From Plotosus lineatus (taxonomy: Eukaryota > Chordata > Actinopteri > Siluriformes > Plotosidae), in the NCBI GenBank assembly GCA_024760905.1, contig CM045733.1, positions 66,300,001-66,364,000 on the forward strand: a stretch of DNA of 64,000 bases, read 5' to 3'. The position numbers and the translations under genes are program-made. Positions 46,776-58,519 of the stretch are shown here, piece by piece. The notes under the pieces were generated by a model. That model saw only the letters and a program-made list of their open reading frames with translations, had not been told where the DNA came from and searched no databases. How positions within the stretch are numbered: position 1 is the first letter of the stretch; each line of letters starts with the position of its first letter.

Positions 46776-47225
46776 CAGTGATCCCTCGTTACTTCATGCT
46801 TCAGTTTCTGCGGCTTCAGGGCATCGTGGGTTGTTGAAAAATATTCACTGAAAAATTAAAAAATAAACAAGGAAATTAAGGGAAAACATGGAAAAAAGTT
46901 AAAAAAAAATGCAATAAAGCAAGGCCAATTATGCAAATATCCCCCTCCCTCCAAAAAAACAACAACGAAAAAAAAAACTTATATTTTTATGTGAGGTATG
47001 CTTCTGAGTGTGTGCGCGTGCGTCTGTATGTGTGTATTTATATTTTATTTACATATTGTGCATTATTTTTCAATGTTAATTGTTATTTTAAGCATTTATT
47101 GTATTTATTGATATTATATACACATATACATGTACATATATGTCAGTGGGGGGGGGGGGTCAATCCTACTTCACGGAAATCAGCAGCCATGCAGGGGAGG
47201 GAGGAGGGGTATCTCGGTCTATATT
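46776..47225 (+). mobile_element. Tigger-like MITE (family M), forward copy
   Basis: Left terminus CAGTGATCCCTCGTTACTTC, then GGAAATTAAGGGAAAAC, AAGGCCAATTATGCAAAT, TTTTTATGTGAGGTATGC, TCTGAGTGTGTGCG, TTTATTGATATTATATACAC and CTACTTCACGGAAATC. The terminus style (CAGTG..CCCTCG then TTCGCGG) is that of Tigger/pogo-type MITEs. Confidence 0.75.
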
Positions 47226-48699
47226 AACCATGGAAAGTGAGAGATCCATGTATCTTGAAGAACAAGCGGGATTCTTTACAGATGTGCATCTCTCATAGAA
47301 TTTAGAAGAAGGTGTATTCAATTCATTAGAAAAAAAAAAGGTATAATTTGATAGAATACATAGCAGCAGGAGAGTTACCATGGACCTCGGATTTCTCTTG
47401 CTTTTATTGTGAAAAACATAGCTTGTGTGCAGCCTGAAGCGATATAAGTGATGCCTTTCATTGCATGTTTACTATGTTGTCAGTGAAGCTCCACCATAGC
47501 AACAGCAGAGCAGCATGGGGAAATTTTGTAGATAAGTAATATAAGTGTTCAAATTGAATTCTTATAAGTCACATATCTGACTTTTCAGTGAGTAAATCTG
47601 ACAATTTTGCAACAAAAGTGCTTCCAGTGGACCAAAAATTTTGGAATTAAAAAGCTTAAGTGTGTGGGCAAATGCCATATCTGATTGTCAAGTCGCTGAC
47701 ACCTTGATCAGCTACACCGTTAGCACCACCTGATTAGTCTGCAGCTAGCCAATCCCAGAAGAAGCAAGTTGCAATGCACTGTGTGATCAATTCCAGCTAT
47801 AGTAGCTCCTTTATGGGATGACCTATGACAAGCTTCTTCTTTTTACTGTTTGTCCTTCTTTGCTCGAACTTTGTTAGGTACTTACCCCTGCATACCAGGA
47901 ACGACCCACATCTGCCATTTTGAAGATGGTTAAAGTCAGGTAAGGTTAAACATTAAAATGTGCATTATGACTACTGGCAGATGATGTTAGCCAGCTCAGT
48001 GAATTACTATACAATTATATAGTGACTATTGTATAACTTTTTGATGTTGCGGCGTTGGAAGAAATAACAAAAGGTACAAGGCTATGAATCTGAGTGACTC
48101 TGCAAATGGCACCGTTGTGGGGGTAAATTATGCCTATTTCATTTTCTCCAAAATGAAAAGACAACATTTCTGAATCGTGTTCACATATGACTTATTCTTA
48201 AAATTATATAAAGCTTTAACCTGGACTTGTGGAGAGCAAAGTGAACTGTGTTCACAGACAATGATTGCTGGAATTGTTCCTGAGCTCATGCTGTTATTTT
48301 CATGAAAGAAGCAGGCCTTTTTTTTTTCAATGAGAACTGCTTCAATCTTCCAATATTGATTTTCAGCCTTGTCCCATGTGCAAAGAGATTTCTTCAGATT
48401 CTGAAATCTGTTGAAGTTGCAATTTATAAATGCAATTTTGATGCAGATTAATGAACCTCTGCCCAGATGTTATTTATATATCCGGTCAGATTACTGACCT
48501 GATGCTAATTATCCAAACTGATTACTTAATGTTCCTATTTACTTGGCCAGCTTTTTGTTGCCTCATCATATTTTTTAGAATGTATTGCTGCTGTCAATTT
48601 AAAAAGAGTTATTTTTCTTTCAGGAAACAGAAAAACACCTTACTTAAATAAATAATATATTTTGTTGCTAAAATAATCATTAATTTACTAAATTGCCCA
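47226..48699. other. Long unassigned stretch
   Basis: About 1.5 kb with no SINE, LINE or MITE signature and only short frames. It is the longest apparently unique DNA in the window together with 31021-32079. No splice-site or promoter evidence. Confidence 0.5.
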
Positions 48700-48796
48700 A
48701 TCATACGAGGGTAGCAGAGAGACTGAAGTTTATCTCAGCCAACTCGCAGTAAAGGTGGGGTACACCATGGAAAACATGACAGTCCATTGCAGGGCC

Positions 48797-48881
<85 letters not shown>

Positions 48882-49050
48882 ACAGCTAGGGGCAAGAGCA
48901 CTGTTGCAGGAAACTGGAGCACCTGGAGGAAACCCTCACAAGTACATGGAAAACTCCATACTGCAATGCAATTTCAGAGCCTCGGGCTGGAGCCCGAACC
49001 TTTTTCCTGTGAGATGGAAATGCTAACCACTACATGGCGTGCTGCATAAA
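48700..49050 (-). mobile_element. SINE family S3, reverse, with (AC)n expanded inside
   Basis: AGAGAGACTGAAGTTTATCT, CAGCCAACTCGCAG, GTGGGGTACACCATGG, CAGTCCATTGCAGGGCCAAC, then 41 AC units (48798-48879), AAACTGGAGCACCTGGAGG, TACATGGAAAACTCCATACT and GAGATGGAAATGCTAACCAC. The AC tract replaces the CACACACAGAGAC-like part of the family. Confidence 0.75.
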
Positions 49051-49233
49051 TAAAATACTGTTTTTGTTTGTTTGTTTTAAAGTATGCAAATCATGGTATT
49101 CTGTTTTATTTCACATTTTACAAACCTGTTAGGAATTTTCATTTTTTTTTTTTTAATTATTATTTAATTTAAGCAATTTCTGGCCAATGTATTCAAATGC
49201 ATCCAACACATTAAACTTAAGAGTGTGTGTGAT

Positions 49234-49628
49234 AAGCTATTGTTTTTAATATTCTTCTTCTTTTCCTTTCGGCTTTTCCCCTCAGGGGTCGCCACAGCGA
49301 ATCATCTGCCTCCATCTCACCCTATCCTCTGCATCTTCTTCTCTGACACCAACGACCTTCATGTCCTCCTTCACCACATCCATGAATCGTCTCTTTGGTC
49401 TTCCTCTAGGCCTTCTGCCTGGTAGTTCCAGCCTCAGCATCCTATTACCAATATACTCACTATCCCTCCTCTGTACATGTCCAAACCATCTCAATCTAGC
49501 CTCTCTGACTTTGTCTCCAAAACGTCTTACATGTGCTGTCCCTCTGATGTCCTCATTCGTGATCCTATCCATCCTCGTTACTCCCAAAGAGAATCTCAAC
49601 ATTTTCATCAAGCTATTGTTTTTAATAT
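49234..49628 (-). mobile_element. RTE-type LINE 3' end, copy A5, with 19-base target duplication
   Basis: AAGCTATTGTTTTTAATAT flanks the insert exactly at 49234-49252 and 49610-49628. The 357-base insert (49253-49609) starts with the reversed 3' terminus (TCTTCTTCTTTTCCTTTCGG, GCTTTTCCCCTCAGGGGTCG). It contains one uninterrupted C-terminal RT frame (49282-49611: MKMLRFSLGVTRMDRI, ARLRWFGHVQRRDSEYIG). Clean, recent-looking 5'-truncated target-primed insertion. Confidence 0.95.
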
Positions 49629-49734
49629 GTTCCTCATGAATTCATTCAAATAATGTTGATTTTATGATTGCAACTCGTGTGGAATCACACGCCTCAATCT
49701 ACCTGAGAAAGTCTATTCCAAAGTACTGTACTGG

Positions 49735-50892
49735 ATAGGAGGATTCAACCAGAAGGAATAATTTGCTTTCTTCCCAGCTACAACACTCTTGACCAGATAT
49801 ATCCATGCTACAGGATCCTGGAGGGGGCATTTGAGTTTTCCCAACCTGTCTACATGTGCTTTGTGAACTGGGAGAAGGCTTTCGACCATGTCTCTTGGGC
49901 TATCTTGTGGGGTGGGCTTGAGAAATATGGTATCCCGGACCAGTTGCTACAAGCAATTCAGTCTCTGTATTGCTGGAATCAGAGCTTGGCTTGCACGGGT
50001 AACAACAGGTCGAATTCATTTCCAGTGGGACTTGGAGTCCACCAAGGCTGTCCTTTACTTGTTATGTTCATAATATTTATTGATAGAATCACTCAGTGCT
50101 GCAAAGATTCTAGTTTAGTGTTCATAGGATATTTTCTCTGTTTTTTGCAAATTAAGTTGTCTTCAGCAAGCCGGGACCTCCATTTCTTGCTGGAGTGATT
50201 TGCAGCGGAATGGCCCAAGTGGAGGATTTCAAGTTTCTCAGGGTATTGTGCACGAGTAAAGGAAGGATGGAGATCAACAGGCCAGTCGGTGCAACCTCTG
50301 CTGTAAAACAGAGCTTGCACTTGCCCATCTGGGTGAAGAGGGAGGTTAGCCAGAAAGCAAATCATGAGCTTTTGGTAGTGACTAAAAGAACAAGATCATG
50401 AATATGGCTAAAATGAGCTTCCTTCACAGGTTGGCAGGGTCTCCCTCAGAGATAGGGTGAGCAGTCCGATCCAGGAGGAGATTAGAGTAGAATTGCTGTA
50501 CCTCATTGAGAATGTTGAGGTGTCTTGGGTATCTGAAGAACATTCCTTCTGAATGTTTCCTTGGTGTGGCATTTTGGACATGTCCAACTGGAAAGTGACC
50601 CCAGGGTCAACCCAGAACATGCTGGAGGGACTATGTCTCTGAATCTATGTCATTAATAGATGTTTTATGAATGTCAGTCATGGTTCTTTTACATGCCTTT
50701 CACTATAGTCAGTGAGAGACATGGCTGGCCTTTGATAACCCAGTTAGCTGACCTAGCTATGGCATCTAGCTTACTTGGGAATGCCTGAGAGACCCTTGGA
50801 AATGCAGGAGGAAGTTGTTGGGGAGAGTAACTTCAGTATTTAGGCTGCTGCCCCCATGACCAGACTCAGATTAAGCAGAAGAAAATGAAGAT
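49735..50892 (+). mobile_element. LINE family B, copy B2 (RT and C-terminal part, broken)
   Basis: The best RT of family B here: 49854-50100 reads MCFVNWEKAFDHVSWAILWG, PDQLLQAIQSLYCWNQSLAC and GVHQGCPLLVMFIIFIDRI. The next catalytic box is lost around 50100-50200. The C-terminal region follows at 50195-50640 (EDFKFLRVLCTSKGRMEI, VFSKFPWCGILDM-like), and the last part at 50754-50892 lies after a short SINE fragment (50674-50753). Stops and frameshifts throughout. Confidence 0.82.
50674..50753 (-). mobile_element. SINE S1 fragment inside LINE B2
   Basis: CAGTCATGGTTCTTTTACAT, CAGTGAGAGACATGGCTGGC and TTTGATAACCCAGTTAGCTG. Confidence 0.85.
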
Positions 50893-50953
50893 AACTGCAA
50901 TTATGGAATTATAATCTGAAATATTTGGTCATTAAATTTTGTATACAAAGAGA

Positions 50954-50958
50954 GCGAA

Positions 50959-51033
<75 letters not shown>
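50954..51033. repeat. (GA)n microsatellite
   Basis: About 38 GA units. Confidence 0.97.
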
Positions 51034-51037
<4 letters not shown>

Positions 51038-51136
51038 ACAAGAATTGGCACATATTTATACATTGGCACCTTCAAGACAAATCTTCAGGGATTTATGTAC
51101 ATTCAGCAGTTTAAGACCCTCTGATCTAAAAGATTT

Positions 51137-51492
<356 letters not shown>

Positions 51493-52065
51493 ATAAGTAA
51501 TGTCTGGGTTTTACATTTCTAGACAACAAGGCACATTTTTCTCTACACCATAAACACATTCACCAAAATATGGAGGTCCAATAATGGATCTGACAAGTAG
51601 AAAGATATTATTAAAGAAAAATTTTTATAACAGCACTGATATCACTAGTCGAAATATGGAAATATTAAAACTTAAAAAATGGACTAAAACCTTCACTGAT
51701 GAGTCATACCTTGATTGTAGCTGTTATATTCACTCCGTGAAGAGATATTACAAAAGCATTGTCTTGTCTTCTCTGTTCAATTACACCTTCATTATTGTTA
51801 CTCAAGTTTTTATCATTATAATTATCTCAAGATATTGAATTTTATAATCTCAGCTACACACCCCTACGGGGGAAAATTGCCCCAACAGGATATTAAAGAC
51901 ATAAGAGATAAGTCTTTACCAAAGACTAAGGTGTGTTTTGTCTCATTAATGGGAACTTCTACTTTGTCTCAATGTGAGTTGTGGACGCTATAACTTAATC
52001 AAAGTACATTGGATTTTAGGGGTTAGAAAAAAAAAAAAAAAGGTCTTAAAGGTAGTAGGAATGTC
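51493..52065. other. Non-genic stretch
   Basis: No feature recognised. Confidence 0.5.
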
Positions 52066-52069
52066 GTCC

Positions 52070-52070
52070 C

Positions 52071-52156
<86 letters not shown>

Positions 52157-52190
52157 GTTATTGTTATTGTTATTATTGTTATTGTTATTA
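52070..52190. repeat. (ATT)n microsatellite
   Basis: About 29 ATT units to 52157, then GTT/ATT mixture. Confidence 0.97.
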
Positions 52191-52699
52191 TGTGTGACAC
52201 AATGGTTCCTAAGGGGGTCCTAAATAGTTCCAGCAATAAGTATAGCTAGTGAATAACAAGGAGTTGCTGCAAAAAAGCAGAAATAAGCAGAAAGCCTATT
52301 CGGGTAGCTTAAGGGCTTTGAAAATAAGTCAATTCTGAGTAAAAATAAAAGAATGAAAAATAATGGAAAACCTCTGCAATAACTCCTTTCTGTCTGTCAG
52401 AGGACAAATTCAGATTTGAAAGTTTTGTTCCAAGTTTGTATGTGTACCAACTGTTACATTACATTTTTCAGCACTCAGGTTAAATCAGTAAAACTGTGAA
52501 GCAACAATGTTAAAAAATAAATGAATTTTAATCCTTAAATTAGTTAACCAATGTTTGATACTTTCTTAAAACATAGACAGGCATAAAATTAAATTTAAGC
52601 AGTAATATCTCATGCAGCATTTATATACGGTCCTCCATACTTACTGCTACCACTGGTTAAGATGTGTTCCTTAGTTTCTATTAAATACAAAAAGAGGGG
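52191..52699. other. Non-genic stretch
   Basis: No family or coding signal; may contain the 3' side of the adjacent reversed Tc1 element. Confidence 0.4.
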
Positions 52700-53440
52700 T
52701 CTTTCCTCTATGCACAATCTCTCTAAACATTCAACGGCCTGAGACCTTTCCTCTGCACTCTCCTGCCCAGCTTGAGGTCTGGGAACTGAGATGGCCAGGG
52801 AAAGGAGCTTGATTCTGTATCTGGTGTACCATTTCCATGTAGATTTGGCAACACATGTTTAGGGTTCTATTCTTGCTGAAACAGTGACAACCCATCTTCA
52901 GCTTTTGGGCGGAGGCCACCAGATTTCTATTTAAAATGTCTTGTTTTTCAAAGAGTTCATGATGCCATGCAGCATAACAAGGTTCCCGGGGCCTCTAGAA
53001 GAGAAACAGGCCCACAGCATCACTGATCCTCCCCCTTACTTCACAGTGGGCATGAGGTGATTTTTGGCAGACTCATCTTTTGTGTTCTGCCAGATCAACT
53101 TAGTGTGTTTGTTGCTGAAAAGTTCTATCTTGTTCTCATCTAAGCAGAGCACGAAGCGCCAGTTGAAATCCCAGTACCGCTTAGCGAACTCCAGATGTTT
53201 GCGTTTATTATTGTGAATGAGAAAATGTTTTTTTTTTTTTTTTTTTTTGTTTTTTTTTTTTTTGGTTTTTTTTTTTTTTTTTTTTCATGCACGCCTCTCA
53301 AACAGCTTGTTGGCATGTAGATAGTGTCGGATGGTTGTTTTTGGGACTATGTGTCCCAAGATACCACCATTTGTTGCAATTCTTGAACAGTGAGTGGGTT
53401 TTTGGAGAACTTGTTTTACCTCTAACAATCATCCTCACTG
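52700..53440 (-). pseudogene. Tc1-like DDE transposase, second family, broken
   Basis: Reverse strand. PKTTIRHYLHANKLFERRA (53280-53345) is the second DNA-binding part. After a T-rich insertion (53229-53285) the catalytic domain follows: FAKRYWDFNWRFVLCLDENK then IELFSNKHT (53090-53200), with the first aspartate. Next come GGGSVMLWACFSSRGPGN (52980-53035), IMNSLKNKTF and KLKMG. The HDND and final glutamate regions are frameshifted away at about 52740-52900. It differs from the element at 18632 (different motif wording), so it is another Tc1 subfamily. Inverted ends were not identified. Confidence 0.82.
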
Positions 53441-53552
53441 TGCATGGTATCTAAATAACCTTGTGTCCTTGTCCAGGGTTATTTACCACTGTTCTGTTTG
53501 GTTTAAACTTTTTTATTATTATTTTAGTCTAATATTATTTAGAAAAAAAAAA

Positions 53553-53916
53553 ATCTTAACCAGGAGGGCAGTGGTGGCCTGGTGATAAAGGTGTTGGATC
53601 ACTTATCCTAATGTTGGTGGTTCAAGCCCACTCTCCACGGGTTGTCACTGTCCCCACCAGTGCGGCTAACTGGGTTATCAAAGGCCGGCCTGGTCTCTTA
53701 CTGTCTATGGTGTGAGGCATATAAAAGAACCATTGCTGACTTTTGACAAGAGTAGTTTGCAAAGCTTTCAGCGTGTTTCTGCTCTGCGATGGCCTAGCGA
53801 ACTGTTCAGGATGTACTCTGCCCTTGCCCAGGGTCGGCTGGGATGGGCATCAGGCTCCCTGTGACCATAATTAGGATTAAGCGATTACAGAAAATGAACA
53901 GACAGATCTTAATCAG
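53553..53916 (+). mobile_element. SINE S1, forward, with 11-base target duplication
   Basis: ATCTTAACCAG (53553-53563) and ATCTTAATCAG (53906-53916) flank a near-complete body starting GAGGGCAGTGGTGGCCTGG. Confidence 0.93.
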
Positions 53917-53984
53917 AGGTGGCAGTAATAACACTAATGAAGAATAATGTAAAGTTTGCTTAAATTCGAAATATACGGGGTGTC

Positions 53985-54203
<219 letters not shown>

Positions 54204-54346
54204 GTGGGCTTATTAAAATGTTACCAGTAGAGTGGAATGGTAAGTGCTTATAACCATCGAGATGGAAAAGATGGATAACAACAGCACAATAATAAAAGAG
54301 TTTTACTGGTATTTGTGTTATTCATTTTGTGATATCAGCCAAACTA

Positions 54347-54920
54347 CAGTGGGCACTCATTACTCGCAGGGGTTCGGTTCCGGCCCCTCCAGCAAATCAA
54401 GATAAATCTGCATCCTGCATCGAAATCCTACTCCGAAATGCGGTATATGTACATGTATATGTGTATATAATATCAATAAGTATATATTGAATGACATAAA
54501 TGCTTACGATAACAATTCAACATTAATAAAATGACAGAAGAAGAACAAGAAGAAGATAAGATGTAAATAAAATATAAATACACACATACAGATGGTATGC
54601 ATGAGAAGACGACACACATACATATGCACGCACATGCACGCATGCAAGCAGCTGCCGTGCACACACAGATGCAACAATGTAACAAGTGCTGATGGAACAT
54701 TTTTGGTTGTTTTTTATTTTTGTTGGTTTAGGGTGTTTCTTTTTTTTTTCTTTTTTTTTTTTTTGCATAATTGGCCTTATTTTTGTAGCATTTTTCTTCA
54801 CTGTTTTCCCTATTCTTCCTTAATTTCCTTATTTTTTAATTCGATGAATATTTATTTATTTATTTAAAAAAATGTGATGCACTGAAGCCGCACAAATTGA
54901 AACGCGGCGTCGCAAATATA
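54347..54920 (-). mobile_element. Tigger-like MITE (family M), nearly full-length reverse copy
   Basis: Forward strand starts CAGTGGGCACTCATTACTCG then CAGGGGTTCGGTTCC. Family blocks follow in reverse order, and it ends at 54885-54915 with the decayed other terminus (GCCGCACAAATTG, GCGGCGTCGC). It includes T-rich and AAG-rich runs. Confidence 0.75.
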
Positions 54921-54929
54921 TAAAAAGAA

Positions 54930-54931
<2 letters not shown>

Positions 54932-55011
<80 letters not shown>
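54932..55011. repeat. (TA)n microsatellite
   Basis: About 40 TA units. Confidence 0.97.
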
Positions 55012-55013
<2 letters not shown>

Positions 55014-55429
55014 TTCTGCCTGTAAGATTATTATTTAAGCTTTCCAGCACTGTTCAAAATTTGTCTGCTGCCTTCAATGTCTCTGAATTATATGCAATGA
55101 ATGTGTTAGTTTTTCCATTATACACAGACAGCATTTTCTTATCTTTCCACTCCACATGATTAGCAATTGTGTTGTTCCTTTTCACTTAGAATCCACTAGA
55201 TTAAAAGTGATTTCCTGGCTCAATACCATAACTTTTGCTTTCAGGCAACAAAAGAAGGTTAATTGTTAACTTACAGACTAAAGGAAGGTGGAAGAAAGAT
55301 ACATGTTTCTAGCTAATTACTAATATCTAATCTAACACTTGTCTTGTCACTGACAGACGTCAATTGACGGAGGGTGTTATTTAACACATAAAAATATGTT
55401 GTAAATCCTGTTGCTATTCTTTATACATG
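55012..55429. other. Non-genic stretch
   Basis: No feature recognised. Confidence 0.5.
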
Positions 55430-55640
55430 CTCTCATTGGGTAATATCATTCGTGGTTATGGTATTTTCTTTCATTGTTATGCTGATGAAACAGTTATCTC
55501 TTTCAGCAAAGCCAGATGAGAGACATCAACTTCATGAAGTTGAAAAGTGTGTAAAGAACATTGGACACTTGATGCTTACTTGCTTACTAACTTCATCCTT
55601 TTAAACTCCATTAAGACAGAAGTACAAGAACAGTAGGCCC
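55430..55640 (+). pseudogene. LINE RT fragment (L2/CR1-like)
   Basis: LGNIIRGYGIFFHCYADET then VISFSAKPDERHQLHEVEKC (55438-55560) fits the region around the catalytic box of L2/CR1-type RTs; YADD reads YADE. It continues as a decayed LLTSSF-like piece. Small isolated fragment. Confidence 0.65.
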
Positions 55641-56332
55641 TTGAATTGACTATCCACGGATTGCCGAGCAACTGTCAAGTGATTCAAATTCAGCCAATGG
55701 CTGTCCTCCTTCCTGCTGATTGGTTGAGATGATGCATATGCCACTTTTTCCTCATTCATGCTCAAGTTGTCAATGAGCCTTTTTTTGAGCATGTTTGAAT
55801 TACCAGTTAAGCTCTCTGATGCCACTCAAACGCAGGCTAAGCACCAGAAAAGGTAATAATGTTGAATGTCTCTTCTGAAGAAATAAGACTTTCTCCTGAA
55901 GAAACTATACTTTCCTCTGAAGTGCTTGAAGATGATTAATCATCTGAACTGCTGTAAAGCTGGAGTATGAAAGTCTTTTTCAATTATTATTCCAGTACAG
56001 CACTTAAGTTAATGTTTAGAATGTTTGTGCGTGTCTGTTTTCTCCCAGCTCTGGCTGAGGGGCGTGGCTGAGCTGCTCAGGTTGAATGTATTTCACACAT
56101 GAATGAAGTCCTCTCATTTACTCCCCATAAACACAAACCGCACGCTCACCTCAATTAAAGGGTGCTGCTTAAGACCTTCCCTTTTGAATGTGAGGTGTTT
56201 GTTGCAAGTGACACACGGAGCTTGTGAGACAAAATGCGGCTTATCCGGACTTCCAATCTTTCAAAGGAGCAAGTGCGTGTTTCGTACGAAACAAGTATTA
56301 ACTTAGATATTTTTTTTTCTTTCTTTTTTTTA
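55641..56332. other. Non-genic stretch
   Basis: CCTGAAGAAAC-type short repeats at 55870-55920 (TCTTCTGAAGAAA, TCTCCTGAAGAAA, CCTCTGAAG); otherwise nothing recognised. Confidence 0.45.
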
Positions 56333-56520
56333 ACACCCGAGTCATAGTGGCTCATCAGGCCGGTGCTTATCCCCAGTTTCTGTAGTGTGAAGCGACTAGG
56401 AGGAGACGGTAGTCCATCGCTGGTTACCTTCCCAGTATATTTTTACCGGTACCCATTTATACTGCTGGGTGAACAGAGGCACACTTGTGGTTGAGACCTT
56501 GCCCAGGGGTAAATACACTT
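56333..56520 (-). mobile_element. tRNA-type SINE S2, reverse, head missing
   Basis: CACCCGAGTCATAGTGGCTC, ATCAGGCCGGTGCTTATCCC, GGTTACCTTCCCAGTATATT, TACCCATTTATACTGCTGGG, and GAGGCACACTTGTGGTTGAG match 57900-58100 in reverse. Confidence 0.85.
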
Positions 56521-56539
56521 TACAATAGAATATGTAGAA

Positions 56540-56685
56540 TAGGTCTCAGATTGACCAATCAGCTGCCTGAAGACTCAGATGAGTTGATTAAATGAGCCAA
56601 GTCAGGTGTGCTGCTGCTTGGTTGAAACAAAAACCTGCAGCCACATGTCCCTTTGTGGCACGAGTTTGACACCCCTGGTTTAAAC
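56540..56685 (-). repeat. hAT-style MITE terminus
   Basis: Reading reversed: CCAGGGGTGTCAAACTCGTG, CCACATGTGGCTGCAGG-like and CAGCAGCACACCTGACTTGG. CAGGGGTGTCAAACTC is a common terminus of fish hAT-type MITEs. A second such end, TTTGGGGACCCCTG, lies at 56965-56978. Pairing of the two is uncertain. Confidence 0.45.
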
Positions 56686-56769
56686 TCAAAATTTGACTTT
56701 TAAAAAAAAAACAAACAAACAAAACAAACGTAAAATCGAAAAAAAAAGAGCTACATGAGTCCGCACTAC

Positions 56770-56822
<53 letters not shown>
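56770..56822. repeat. (CT)n microsatellite
   Basis: About 25 CT units. Confidence 0.97.
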
Positions 56823-56823
<1 letters not shown>

Positions 56824-56989
56824 CTCTTTCTCTGTTTTTGTTAAGGTACACATTCTCCTTCTGGAAAGCTGGTGATCCCGAACCTTCTGCTTCCTGAATC
56901 CCATGGTTGATCTTGGTATGCTGATGCTGACTGGAGTGCTCATCTTGTGGTCCTTGCAGGAAAAAGTTTGGGGACCCCTGCTTTCGGTA

Positions 56990-57804
56990 TTCCATTCCTT
57001 TCTCTTTCTGCTTGAGTTTTGCATAGGATTATCATTGATTACGTAGTCACAGGATTTACACGATGTTCATTTATTTTCTTGTTCCCTTTCTGTTAGCTCA
57101 GTCAGCCTTCCATGCCATTTTTAGGCAGAGAAGAAGGCAATGTTGCCTTCCACCTCACCCATCAAAACTATCCCCTGATCTCCTTGAGTTCCTGATTTTT
57201 TTTTTTTTTCCCATTTCCAACATGCTCCTCCAGTCATACATGAACCGGCCATTCAGTCCCAAACAGAGACCTGTGGCTAATCCACCCAGACTTCTGGTCT
57301 TAACTCTGTTGGCTATTTCACTACGTGATCCTCTCCTTCAGGCTTCCACTATATCCCTTTGGCTTCTCCTTAATTTACATATCCAGTGGTTCTCCACACA
57401 TTAAATTTCTGATACACCCACTGACTTTTCTCCTACTTCCCTAATAGAGCCTGAACCCCCTTCTTCAACCACTGGCATAGTTCCGATCGTTCCCTGAGAC
57501 GGGCTGACTGATTTGTAGTCTCAAATTCAATTATTACATTCTCTCTCTTTTTTTTTTATTTCAGTCTCAGTGTGGCTATTTTTGCCAACATAAAACTCGA
57601 AGCCAATCATGATTATTATGATAGTGATGTGTGAGCATTAGAACTTGCTTTACTCAAAATGAATCAATAGCTAATATCTAAACATATTTGTTCCTAAGTA
57701 ACTGCCATTTTTAAGCAGAGTTGGATTTTTTTTAAACAAATACTTCTGACTTGTTTTTGATTTCATGTTGATTTAATTAATTTATTATATATACCTACCT
57801 GCAG
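56990..57804. other. Non-genic stretch
   Basis: The frame 57063-57404 is not recognised and lacks supporting features. Confidence 0.45.
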
Positions 57805-58105
57805 GGCCGATAGCGTAGTGGTTAGGGTGCTGCGCTCATGATCGGGAGGTTGTGAGTTCAAATCCCACTGAGATCCTCACTGTGCTAAGACCCCTGGGCA
57901 AGGTCTCAACCACAAGTGTGCCTCTGTTCACCCAGAAGTATAAATGGGTACCAGTAAAATATACTGGGAAGGTAACCTGCGATGGACTAGCGTCCCATCC
58001 AGGGGGAGTTGAACTCCTGGTCGCTTCACGCTACGGAAACCGGGGATAAGCACCAGCCTGATGAGCCACGAGGCTAAGCCACTAGACTCGGGTGTAAAAA
58101 CCCAA
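57805..58105 (+). mobile_element. tRNA-type SINE S2, complete-looking
   Basis: Head CCGATAGCGTAGTGGTTAGG (A-box region) and GGTTGTGAGTTCAAATCCC (B box) form a tRNA-like promoter. They are followed by CTGGGCAAGGTCTCAACC, CAGAAGTATAAATGGGTACC, GGGAAGGTAACCTGCGATGG, TGATGAGCCACGAGGC and CTCGGGTGTAAAAACCCAAC. It is the reference copy for 56333 and 42395. Confidence 0.9.
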
Positions 58106-58119
58106 CAGACTTTACCTGC

Positions 58120-58322
58120 AGCTCTGCCACCTGTGTTTTTCTCAGTGCCACTGTTTCTAAACCATACAACATCGCTGGCCTCAATACCGTCTTGTGCAGG
58201 TAGGTTGGAATGGCTGGAGAAAAGTATCCGGTGTGAAGTGTGATAGGAAGGCATCGGAAAGAATGAAGGGAAAAGTGTACAAGATGTTGATGAGGCCAGC
58301 AATGTTGTATTGTTTGCAGCTT
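58120..58322. mobile_element. RTE LINE internal fragment folded back on itself
   Basis: The left half (58120-58197) is reversed RTE RT sequence: CTCAGTGCCACTGTTTCTAA, CATACAACATCGCTGGCC. The right half (58198-58318) is the same region forward: GGAATGGCTGGAGAAAAGTA, GAAGGGAAAAGTGTACAAGA and TGAGGCCAGCAATGTTGTAT. The two meet head to head near 58197. Confidence 0.85.
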
Positions 58323-58324
58323 TG

Positions 58325-58517
58325 AAGTCTACCCTTTACGAAAGTCAGCAATGGTTCTTTTACATGCCTCTCACCACAGACAGTGAGAGGCATGGCTAGC
58401 CTTTGATAACCCAGTTAACTGCACTGGGGGGACAGTGACAATCCTGCGGGGACTCGAATCTCCAACCTTCGGATCAGGGATCCTTTGCTATATCCACTAG
58501 ACCATCACTGCCCAGCA
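58325..58517 (-). mobile_element. SINE S1, reverse, tail half missing
   Basis: CCCTTTACGAAAGTCAGCAA, CATGCCTCTCACCACAGACA, AACCCAGTTAACTGCACTGG, GACTCGAATCTCCAACCTTC and CCACTAGACCATCACTGCCC. Confidence 0.88.
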
Positions 58518-58519
58518 GG

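Noticed and set aside
55870..55925. Hammerhead-like CTGAAGAAAC repeats
   Set aside because: CTGAAGA occurs directly next to AAAC without stem II and without stem I partners.
57063..57404. 113-codon forward frame with a hydrophobic N-terminus
   Set aside because: Leucine/phenylalanine-rich translation of T-rich DNA with poly-T inside; no family signature.
57805..57880. tRNA gene
   Set aside because: tRNA-like head, but followed by the shared S2 SINE body seen at 56333 and 42395.
58050..58100. Another hammerhead (CTGATGAG in SINE S2)
   Set aside because: CTGATGA is present but is followed by CCACGAGGC with no GAAA core and no pairing stems.
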